DNA of 25,785 nucleotides, taken from assembly GCA_020650975.1 (NCBI GenBank), contig JAIPMN010016672.1:1-25785 (forward strand). Reading direction: 5' to 3'. This document shows, one piece after another, positions 10,601 through 17,348 of this stretch. Position 1 is the stretch's first letter. Every line of letters begins with the position of its first letter. The notes under the pieces were generated by a model, which was not told the DNA's origin, did no database searches, and saw only the letters and a list, made by a program, of their open reading frames with translations. Position numbers and translations under genes: made by a program. Source of the DNA: Apostichopus californicus (Eukaryota; Echinodermata; Holothuroidea; Aspidochirotida; Stichopodidae).

Positions 10601-12097
10601 TAATTAATCCACGCCAGCTCCTTAACTTCCTACTTTCCTGTTTACCTTTACAGTGAAAGCCAAAAAGTGTAAATAATCATTCCTAACACAAAGGGGTTAG
10701 AATGGACAGCCAGGCATAAATATATCAATTTGAATGTGTGTGGATACGATGTTGTGGACTTGTGGCATGCTCAAATTGTTAAACTCATTTGAAAGAGTAC
10801 AATAAACCTTTACCATGATCAGTTAACTATTGCATCACTTCCCTGCTGCTGCATTGGTAGTGTATGTGGCCACATAAGGAACCATAGGACAATACCAGTT
10901 ATAGATTACTAAAATACAGACCGATTCGAACATTGTCATTTTTTTCAATATTTTATTTTGCAGGTGTTGGTACTAAGATCGATCCCACCTTGTGCAGGGC
11001 AGATCGTTTGGTCGGTCACGTCCTGGGGGCGGTCGGAGCCCTGCCAGACATCTACACAGAGCTGGAAATCTCGTACTTCCTTCTAAGGAGACTTTTGGGT
11101 GTCAGGACGGAGGGCGACAAGAAAGGTGCCAAGGTAGGAAAAAAAAAACGGCCAGAAGACTGAAAGAGTTCATATTTATAAGTTTGGTTAATGTGTGAAC
11201 ACAGTATGAGTCAACTGGTGTCAGGGAAGTCACATGAACACATATGAAACAGATCTGGATTGTAAAATTTTATTAATGACAGGCCACTTAGAAGTGAGCT
11301 TACGAGATGAAATCTGAACTCTCTGTAATTATTTTTCGCTAGATAATGAAGGGTAATAGATGATGACAGAGGTTAACTCAAACTCCATCTTGGCATGTTT
11401 CATCATCTTTGCTTTCCTAATCTGTTACTATGGTTACTGTCACTAAACTGAGTTATGTTTTTGAATTACTTTTGTAGGTTCAAAAGCTTTCCAAGGGTGA
11501 AGTATTGATGGTCAATATTGGATCCTTGTCCACCGGGGGACGTGTAGTAGCGGTCAAGATGGATTTGGCAAAAATTGTTCTCACCAACCCTGTCTGCACG
11601 GAAGTCAGAGAAAAGATCGCACTCAGCAGAAGAGTCGAAAAACATTGGAGGTGAGTGAGAACGGCGCAAAACCGTGAAAGATCAATAATTGCTGGGAAAA
11701 TTGTTTGCTATTGTCCATTTATCAACTTTATTAACAGCTTTCATAATGTATGGAATGGAGCGTCGTGTCTCGCAAGGTTCGGACTAAAATTTCAAACCAT
11801 TGACCACGGAGCTCTCTAATCCCTATGTCATTTGTCCAAATCCAAGTTAAGCTGAAAGTTCCTTTTCCTCACAATTTTCAAATTTGATAAAAATTTTGAG
11901 ACCTCAAAAAATTTACAGCTCTTGGTAGTGTCAATGTAGTGGCGTGCTAATTTTAGTCTGTTTGGCCCCCCAAAAAATTCATAGTTTTTCTTGTGAACAG
12001 GAAAAATTCATATTTTTCCTCTTTCCTCGTGAACAGATTGATCGGTTGGGGAGAGATCCGTAAGGGGGTGACGATAAAGCCCACGGTCGACGCCTGA
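1611..12097 (+). CDS. EIF2S3: eIF2 subunit gamma, complete 12-exon gene (467 aa)
   Basis: This is the GTP-binding core subunit of eIF2, which carries initiator Met-tRNA to the 40S ribosome in the cytoplasm. The coding exons are 1611-1667, 2558-2621, 4134-4261, 5406-5527, 6084-6178, 7302-7460, 7631-7765, 8709-8803, 8951-9095, 10964-11133, 11478-11650 and 12037-12097. They sum to 1404 nt (467 codons plus TGA), close to the ~472 residues of vertebrate eIF2-gamma. All introns are GT-AG and phases agree at every junction. Visible GTPase motifs are the P-loop GHVAHGKST (residues 44-52), DCPGH (130-134), NKID (186-189) and SAQ (221-223). A Cys-rich zinc-knuckle insert lies at residues 87-116, and two beta-barrel domains follow from about residue 254. 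The start is chosen because TAA is in frame at 1587-1589 and the N-terminus aligns with the family. The gene converges with CHMP1 downstream. Orthology is near certain. Confidence 0.97.
1668..2557 (+). other. EIF2S3 intron 1
   Basis: This 890-bp intron has a GTAAGA donor and a T/G-rich tract ending in TTTCAG. It contains several TAGGCTAGGCCTA-like words around 2010-2060 but nothing else recognisable. Confidence 0.85.
2558..2621 (+). CDS. EIF2S3: EIF2S3 exon 2
   Basis: It encodes residues 20-40 ([21 protein letters not shown]) plus the first base of Gly41. [11 protein letters not shown] is the invariant lead-in to the P-loop in the eIF2-gamma family. The donor is ATTG|GTAAGA, phase 1. Confidence 0.96.
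2622..4133 (+). other. EIF2S3 intron 2
   Basis: This is a 1512-bp intron. A G-rich tract lies at about 3048-3066, and a short hairpin with 9-bp arms (GAGAGAATA at 3182-3190 and its complement at 3202-3210) follows. I see no gene or mobile element that I can name. Confidence 0.85.
4134..4261 (+). CDS. EIF2S3: EIF2S3 exon 3 (P-loop and switch I)
   Basis: It encodes residues 42-83 and completes Gly41. The P-loop GHVAHGKST is followed by the near-invariant switch I region, including [20 protein letters not shown]. The acceptor is TTACAG and the donor AAG|GTCAGT, phase 0. Confidence 0.97.
4262..5405 (+). other. EIF2S3 intron 3
   Basis: This 1144-bp intron carries copy 1 of the structured repeat (4839-5119). 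It also has a GGGACGCAAGT / ACTTTGCGTCCC foldback at 4491-4522 with a further GCGTCCC just downstream. A 113-codon open frame (4381-4722) inside it shows no recognisable domain and is treated as chance. Confidence 0.8.
4839..5119 (+). repeat. Structured ~280-bp dispersed repeat, copy 1 (intron 3)
   Basis: This stretch is nearly identical in most of its length to 7003-7284, with divergence concentrated in the last 80 bases. Both start with GGGTTTTTTT-CAC and end with CCCTACTTGACATTCTT. Inside is a nested foldback: GCTGCAC (4921-4927) pairs with GTGCAGC (4985-4991), and CCCCTTC-CACC (4927-4937) pairs with GGTG..GAAGGGG (4943-4955). Related sequence reaches upstream to about 4799 (GGGTGTATTAG). 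I do not recognise the family. It could be a SINE-like element or a duplicated intronic RNA. Confidence 0.8.
5406..5527 (+). CDS. EIF2S3: EIF2S3 exon 4 (zinc-knuckle region)
   Basis: It encodes residues 84-123 plus two bases of Arg124. Cysteines at 87, 92, 111 and 116 form two C-x4-C pairs, as in insect eIF2-gamma, whereas vertebrates have lost part of the set; an extra Cys is at 97. This is the least conserved exon of the gene, as expected for the family. The donor AAG|GTTCGT is weaker than the others but gives the exact [14 protein letters not shown] junction. Confidence 0.93.
5528..6083 (+). other. EIF2S3 intron 4
   Basis: This 556-bp intron ends in a long CTT/CT pyrimidine tract (about 6058-6083), giving a strong 3' splice site. 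Nothing else is recognised. Confidence 0.85.
6084..6178 (+). CDS. EIF2S3: EIF2S3 exon 5 (DxxG motif)
   Basis: It encodes residues 125-155, beginning [20 protein letters not shown], and one base of Ala156. DCPGH is the switch II / G3 motif of translational GTPases. It is essentially identical to animal orthologues. Confidence 0.97.
6697..6789. repeat. GA then TA/TAGA microsatellite
   Basis: The tract begins with (GA)n and passes into TATATAGA and (TA)n with scattered TATG variants. It is a simple-sequence repeat inside intron 5 and is likely polymorphic in length. Confidence 0.9.
7003..7284 (+). repeat. Structured ~280-bp dispersed repeat, copy 2 (intron 5)
   Basis: This is the second copy of the repeat at 4839-5119, in the same orientation. 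Its foldback is kept: GCTGCAC (7083-7089) with GTGCAGC (7148-7154), and CCCCTTC-CACC (7089-7099) with GGTG..GAAGGGG (7105-7117); the substitutions between copies here fall in the loop and bulge. Upstream, GGGTGTATTAG...GTCATCAG at about 6884-6909 also matches copy 1 but is separated by roughly 90 extra bases. Confidence 0.8.
7302..7460 (+). CDS. EIF2S3: EIF2S3 exon 6 (NKxD motif)
   Basis: It encodes residues 157-208, completes Ala156 and gives one base of Gly209. It includes [20 protein letters not shown] and the guanine-specificity motif NKID (186-189) within [12 protein letters not shown]. The donor is AAG|GTAAGA. Confidence 0.97.
7631..7765 (+). CDS. EIF2S3: EIF2S3 exon 7 (G5 motif)
   Basis: It encodes residues 210-253 and completes Gly209. 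The G5 motif SAQ (221-223) lies in [16 protein letters not shown], and the segment ends at FTSKPRLI, the hinge from the G domain to barrel domain II. The preceding intron is only 170 bp. Confidence 0.97.
7766..8708 (+). other. EIF2S3 intron 7
   Basis: This 943-bp intron holds a poly-G run just after the donor (7802-7816), a two-copy tandem repeat (7821-7868) and another poly-G run near 8341-8352. The acceptor has a long CTTTCTTT tract. No gene is seen. Confidence 0.85.
7821..7868. repeat. Two-copy 28-bp tandem duplication
   Basis: TGAAAGGGCCTTTAAGGTGG at 7821-7840 recurs exactly at 7849-7868, giving a 28-bp period next to a poly-G tract. The core AAAGGGCCTTT is itself palindromic. Confidence 0.85.
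8709..8803 (+). CDS. EIF2S3: EIF2S3 exon 8 (domain II start)
   Basis: It completes Val254 and encodes residues 255-285, beginning [20 protein letters not shown], the first strands of beta-barrel domain II. The donor is AGG|GTAAGG, phase 0. Confidence 0.96.
8951..9095 (+). CDS. EIF2S3: EIF2S3 exon 9 (domain II)
   Basis: It encodes residues 286-333, starting [20 protein letters not shown] and ending in YAVPGGLI, plus the first base of Gly334. The preceding intron is only 147 bp. Confidence 0.96.
9096..10963 (+). other. EIF2S3 intron 9
   Basis: At 1868 bp this is the longest intron of the gene. It contains TTAAAGGGA words at about 9578 and 10084, which resemble ends of short dispersed elements in other invertebrates, but no paired terminus or target duplication could be shown. 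No exon or RNA gene is seen. Confidence 0.75.
10964..11133 (+). CDS. EIF2S3: EIF2S3 exon 10 (domain II-III)
   Basis: It encodes residues 335-390 and completes Gly334. It starts [20 protein letters not shown] and ends [11 protein letters not shown]; both segments are strongly conserved in eIF2-gamma. The donor AAG|GTAGGA is followed by an A-run. Confidence 0.97.
11134..11477 (+). other. EIF2S3 intron 10
   Basis: This 344-bp intron has an A-run right after the donor and a T-rich acceptor ending TTTGTAG. Nothing else is seen. Confidence 0.85.
11478..11650 (+). CDS. EIF2S3: EIF2S3 exon 11 (domain III)
   Basis: It encodes residues 391-447 and two bases of Arg448. Conserved segments are [15 protein letters not shown] and [12 protein letters not shown]...[12 protein letters not shown], part of the C-terminal barrel. 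The donor is GGAG|GTGAGT. Confidence 0.97.
11651..12036 (+). other. EIF2S3 intron 11
   Basis: This is a 386-bp intron with a GTGAGT donor and a TTTCCTC-rich acceptor region ending GAACAG. A near-copy of the acceptor-side sequence (TTCTTGTGAACAGGAAAAATTCATA, about 11988-12012) precedes the real one and offers a second potential AG. Confidence 0.8.
12037..12097 (+). CDS. EIF2S3: EIF2S3 exon 12 (C-terminus and stop)
   Basis: It completes Arg448 and encodes [19 protein letters not shown] followed by TGA at 12095-12097. Vertebrate proteins end in a short acidic tail after the same KPTVD; here the tail is a single Ala after Asp. Confidence 0.97.
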
Positions 12098-12895
12098 TTG
12101 AGGATCCGAGTTCCGCTTACCTCGTCATCGTATCACATTGAAGTTAACAAACTAATAGATGGACACTGCGCCTCTCAGAACATTCACAAGACTACAACAC
12201 ATATCAAAATATAAGCCCCATCTGTGAATCCAAAATATTTCACCTTTGAGATCAGGATTTTCTTGAGAACTGCAAGTTTTTTCTTGGATGTAAGGTTCTA
12301 GATAATCGTGTTCTTAAAAAAAGACAGTTCAGTGAAAGATAAAGCGGTCGTCCAGTTTGTCCCACGAATAGTTTTGAAAAGTTCCCCGGAAGCCAATATT
12401 ACTGAGAATAGATATAAGTTACTCTCAAAACAGATTTCCAGTCGTTAGCATATATCATCAATATTTTTTTTGCCCCTTCAGAGAGTTGTTCTGTTCATTT
12501 TTTGAAGGAGGCTCTGGGACTGGTTTACATTCTGTATATTAATTACTGGCTGAATATATGAGAGAAGACTGCCTTTATCCAGACAAGAAAATATTTTGTT
12601 ATGTCCTCAAGGTCGTACTGATGAAATAATCTGGTTTCCTTGTGTAAGAGGTGTCATTCATGAAGCCAACCAAATTAGGTCAGTGACTGCTAAAGATATC
12701 CCAGAGTTGCCACTGAAATTGTATCGTCACTGGTGGTGCACCAAATATGTCATTTTCAAACCAATGTCTAAACCCTCAATGCCAAAGTCATTAAAAATGT
12801 TCCATGTTCTTGATGTACCAACGATTTTGGCATAGGAGAAGCTTGCAAATAATATACCTTATACAGATTAAACCTAATCCGTATAGCAAACATTA

Positions 12896-12938
12896 GGGGG
12901 GAGGGGGGAGGGAGAGGGAGGGGGTGGGAGAGGGAGGG
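12896..12938 (+). other. G-rich tract with G-quadruplex potential
   Basis: Eight or more runs of three to six G are separated by single A or T bases or AGA. This fits the G3+N1-7 pattern several times over on the plus strand, 0.8 kb past the EIF2S3 stop. If it lies in the 3' UTR it would be present in the mRNA; transcript extent is unknown. Confidence 0.7.
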
Positions 12939-14576
12939 AATATCGCTTCAGACTTTGATAGGAAATGTAGGATTTGGACTTTAGGCCATAGGTGCTCTCT
13001 GTTATATAGTTCCAGTTATATTTGTCCTTTCTCAGTGTATTTTAGTGGTTATATGTATCGTGGTAGAGAATGTATTTTTAATATGATGCCATTCTCTTCA
13101 AGCTCCTTGTTCTCACAATTAATTTTTTGAAGGGGTTTAACAGCCCCTTTTATTGTCTCTTTAAGTCAGTGTGCAATGAAAGATAATAGCCGATCAAAAC
13201 CCAATTAAGGTACATAAAACCATGTCAACCGTCCCCACAATCACGGTGGTGTCTTTAGTCACTATGAGATGCAGTCTAAAGTTTGAGATAGCCACAAAGA
13301 ACTATGCACTCCCTCAATGGAGGCTACTGCTGAATTAAAGCTGTGCCATAAAAACTGCCAGGAAATGTTAGGTGCCTAATGGGAACCCCACCCCCCCCCT
13401 TTCCATCCCCCAACTCCCCGCTTTGGTTCACCCAAATATGATTTGTGAAAATTGTTCCATTGTGTTATTTGTTATTTCCGTTGGGTGTTATCATTTGTAA
13501 AATGAAATCAAAGACAACATCTGTGTCATTTTTGTTTCCGAATGAAGATAGTCAAATGTTTATATCTGTGTAAACATCATTTTCTCATTCTCAATATCCC
13601 CATATTAACTGGCAACAACATTGAAAGCTATCCAAAGTAAAGAAAGCCAGAATTTTCCGAGTATGTCATCGTCGATAACATCCTTATAACAAGGAAGGCT
13701 ATAAGGTGGAAATGCTTAATGCACGAGTGGTAGTGGAAGGTCCTTCCACGGTAGAGAGGTGTTAGAAGTATTTTGTCGTTGTGTCTCATCGTTTGTAGTT
13801 ATATTAAAAGGGAAATGATAAGTTAATTGTTCAAATTGTTTGTGTTGCAGTTTTTAAGCCTCCGAACTGTCACTTATGAAATAACTATGGTTTCTATGGT
13901 AACAAAACTGCTATACTGCCATCCTTGGGATAGTAGAGCAATTTGACCGTTTTAAGAATATCAGTTTGCAATACCACATTGGATAAATTATTCCCTTTAT
14001 TAAGCAGAAGAGGGCGGTATATCCTTTTCGTTAAGTATGTCTGTATCCGACATTGCCACTCTGCGTGTATTGCCCCCCGATGGGATACCAAGATCTAGTC
14101 CGAGAATGTCGCTTTGTCTGTTACCATTTCTCGTTGACAGGGGTCATATTAATGTTTGTCAATGGTCATCATATTAATGATGTCCACAGAGTTATATGGT
14201 ACTTTCGAAGAACAGTAACCCTTACCTGTTTAGACGGAATCTTGATAATTGATTGAAAAGAAAGCGTGATGGAGTATGGAGACATACGATGGATGTGAAA
14301 GGGAATAGTAATTATTTAGGTCAAGGAATTTTGTAAAAAAATATACACAAAAGTTAAACAATTATTTTTGTGTATGTTTCTTCCTTTTAAATTCTCTTTG
14401 TTTCAAAGTTCATGAAGTCGTTTGAAGCAAGAAAGACGAATATAAAACAAGACCTGATTCCAGCTTTGGTATATATATAACTATACATTTATTCTGATAT
14501 GAAAGAGAAAACAAATAACAAAAAAAGAGGGGTATGTGCATATCTTTAGTACCCCTCAAAATTAACATTAGTACCC

Positions 14577-14582
14577 AATAAA
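14577..14582 (+). terminator. Candidate distal poly(A) signal AATAAA (plus strand)
   Basis: This canonical AATAAA lies about 2.5 kb past the EIF2S3 stop codon. Nearer ATTAAA variants exist (around 12790, 12866, 13334), so actual use cannot be decided from sequence. Confidence 0.2.
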
Positions 14583-17074
14583 GACCTATACTAACAGTGT
14601 ATCATAATGAGAATCAACCAAATGCCGGTTGTAACCATAAGTATGTATCGCATTTTTTTGGTTTAACTATTGCCACTTGACTGATGGGGAGCAGTTTGTA
14701 CAGCTTTTGACTTATTCTACTTTCTTTTTAGAATGAAGAGAAATGCCATTTTAAAAGCTCGAATCGTGTTATATCTTGCAACCTATTTAGATTGTGGGGA
14801 TTGTCCGCTATCTGACATTTGAAAGTAAAGTACATGTTATCCGAGCAGTTGAAACACAGCAATTCTTTCCTTAAGCTTAAGCTTAAAAAAGACAAGTCAT
14901 GGTTATGAAAGGTCATTTAATAGGTCATCACAGAACTGACTGGCAGAAGATCTGCTAGGAAGTCAAATAATGGTTACTCCAGCTCTCATTTTCTAATAAG
15001 AACTAAAGTGTGACCCTCAAGGCACTTTTAACCTCACTATGAATTTCATCAAATTGAACACTTATCATTGCCTGAGAATATTTTCATTGAGATCCAGGGA
15101 AGTACTTTTGAAAACATCCCTCGAATGTTCAAATTTTAGGTCAGTATTTATTAGTTGAACCTTCACATTAAATTTTTTTTCAGTTCTGTGATGTGTTGAA
15201 TGATGTCTGTTAGTAAGTTTATATATTCAGTTTGCATCAACTAAACTTCTAGATAAAACGATGGTACTTTTGCATGCATGCTTAAAGAATGTATTACCCA
15301 CATACTCAATTACTATGAATTTCATGCGGCCACGGTCTACCCAAACAAGAAGGAATTTAAACAGTGCATCATGAGATAACATTACAAAATTTAGCAGCCT
15401 ACAGTTACCCATTTAATCCAGAATGTGCGCTAAAATGTAAATATATCATGAAAACTTGGCAGAGCTCACCTATACGTAGGTGTAACTTACAGCTCAATTG
15501 TAGAATTTATAAGATACATGTGTGGCTAATGGAAATAGTTAACCTATTCTTTGACTTTGCTATTAACACCTGTTGAAATACTCATTTTCCATTTAAACCA
15601 GAGCATGGTGTCACCTGACAGGGCGCGGTTACGGTCTTTCAGAGATGCGCAAAATCTGATCCAGGAATGGGTTTCAGCTTGCTTACCTTCCGTGCTGTTT
15701 ATTCGGAATCAAACAGTTCCAGAAAGCCTGTAATCGTGTTCATAGTATTCTGGCATAGCAAGTATGCAATATATATCATAAACCATATAAACAAATATGG
15801 CAAACTATAACAAAATGCGGTAAAACTACTGCAACGAATGAGGACCTCACACGGATTCAGTATGGTACTTTCAAACTTATCTGTATTCCTCATCATACTG
15901 AGTACCTTTTCAAAATCCTTGTATTATTGGCCTACTTTCTTTCCTACACAGTACTGCTACATAAAGATTTCATTGCAGACTACACAGCTGCTACTGTCAA
16001 GACAACTGTTTCGCAACAAACAGATCTATTGACTCCTACGGTCGAGAAGAAATCTCAAATTTCATGACAACGTCAGAAAGGAACACCATTTGGTGAATGT
16101 CTGGACCAGAACTTCCCTTACTCCAAGATTAGTGAGAAAGTTTCAAATCGGGTGATCAAGATACCAAAGCTTAGATAGTTAGATACACAAATTATAAATA
16201 ATGGCTAAAAGAAAAAAGAAGCATAGAATGATGGCTTTTACCCAACATAAAGACCTACAGAAATAATAACTTTTCACTTTGGTCTAATCTTATTAATACA
16301 CTACCTTGCAATGTTGCCTCCTTCGATAAAAAATGTCCAACAAAAGACACTCTCGTTTCGACTTAAAATAACCTTAAAAGATGACTTCAGGTACAGACTG
16401 TCTAATAAGTTGTAAACAGTTAACAACCATTGCTAGTAGTTCAGTTTATAATTAAATACCATTTTTAATTTTTGAGAAATGTCCCTTTAAACAGTTGAGG
16501 ATCATCAATGAAAGTGACTGAACCTTTGAGTCTAATACACAGACAATCAGGTCAGTTCCCCAGATGCAACACAAAACTCAAAATGACTTCTACATGTGTT
16601 TTTAATGTGTTACAAATTTTTCAATGACAAATGGTGCTGAATGCCATCCAAGGATGCTCTGTTGTTTATTAGAAGTTAAAAGAACATGTTTTAGTTGAGT
16701 CATCAGAATTTATTAAAACAAGGGATTAACATTTTTATGATCCGAGGAACTGACATCATCAATTTAGCCCTTAAAGGAGCATACCAAAGATTTAATATAA
16801 TATAAAGGTGATTATCTTAAAAACTGTAATAGCTAGAGAAACAATAAGAGCACTGAAATAATTCTTCGTTTTTTACTTAGCTTATAAACACTTAAAATTC
16901 TGCACTAAAGTCGTCCTTTAAAAAATACTTTTCCATTATTTCACGGTTGTGCAAAAACATCAAACCATCCGCATGCAAGCAACTTTGAAAAATGCACAAA
17001 GATGCTACGGAAAGCCTCTTAAAAAAAATTCCCCCCCATTCCAGTTGAGTCATCCTACAAAACAAAATTAGTTT

Positions 17075-17080
17075 TTTATT
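17075..17080 (-). terminator. Poly(A) signal AATAAA for CHMP1
   Basis: Minus-strand AATAAA (plus TTTATT) lies about 150 bases past the CHMP1 stop codon, the first canonical signal downstream of it. Cleavage would be expected about 10-30 bases further, near 17045-17065. Confidence 0.5.
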
Positions 17081-17233
17081 ATGTATTTTCTTCTCATTTT
17101 TGAGTTGATCTGTACTGGAAAGTAACAGCAGCAAGTTAAAGGATTATAGGTCATGGATTTTGTAGAAAATATTCAATATACATCTTACATGACCTAAAAT
17201 CCAAGTTAGTAATGCTTAATTACTTGTTAGCGT

Positions 17234-17348
17234 CTACATTTTTCTTAGCTCGGCGAGTCGTTGTGACAACTCATCTTGCTCTTGTGATGCTGAGGCTTGT
17301 CCGACAGCTGACGTTTGACCTTGCGGTAATTCCATGTTGAGTTCCAAT
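17234..17348 (-). CDS. CHMP1B: CHMP1 last exon with MIM1 motif
   Basis: It encodes LELNMELPQGQTSAVG... and ends DELSQRLAELRKM with TAG at 17234-17236. SQRLAELR fits the MIT-interacting motif 1 pattern that binds VPS4 and spastin MIT domains. The acceptor is TTTCTTTCGTAG. Confidence 0.95.

Larger units (their letters stand above)
12098..17233. other. Non-coding region between convergent EIF2S3 and CHMP1
   Basis: About 5.1 kb hold the 3' untranslated regions of both flanking genes and no recognisable gene. The longest open frame (12596-12835, plus) has no family resemblance and lies where the EIF2S3 3' UTR is expected. ATTAAA variants occur at several places on the plus strand; the canonical AATAAA I could find is at 14577-14582. 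A G-rich tract is at 12896-12938. TTAAAGGAGC near 16768 faces GTCCTTTAA near 16914, which could be a ~150-bp TTAA-bounded element, but this is unproven. Confidence 0.7.

Noticed and set aside
12596-12835. 79-codon plus-strand frame after EIF2S3
   Set aside because: No recognisable family, no splice signals that link it to a gene, and its position fits a 3' untranslated region.
16767-16921. Possible piggyBac-like MITE bounded by TTAAAGGA and TCCTTTAA
   Set aside because: Terminal similarity is only about eight bases and includes the common TTAA; no second copy is seen in the window.
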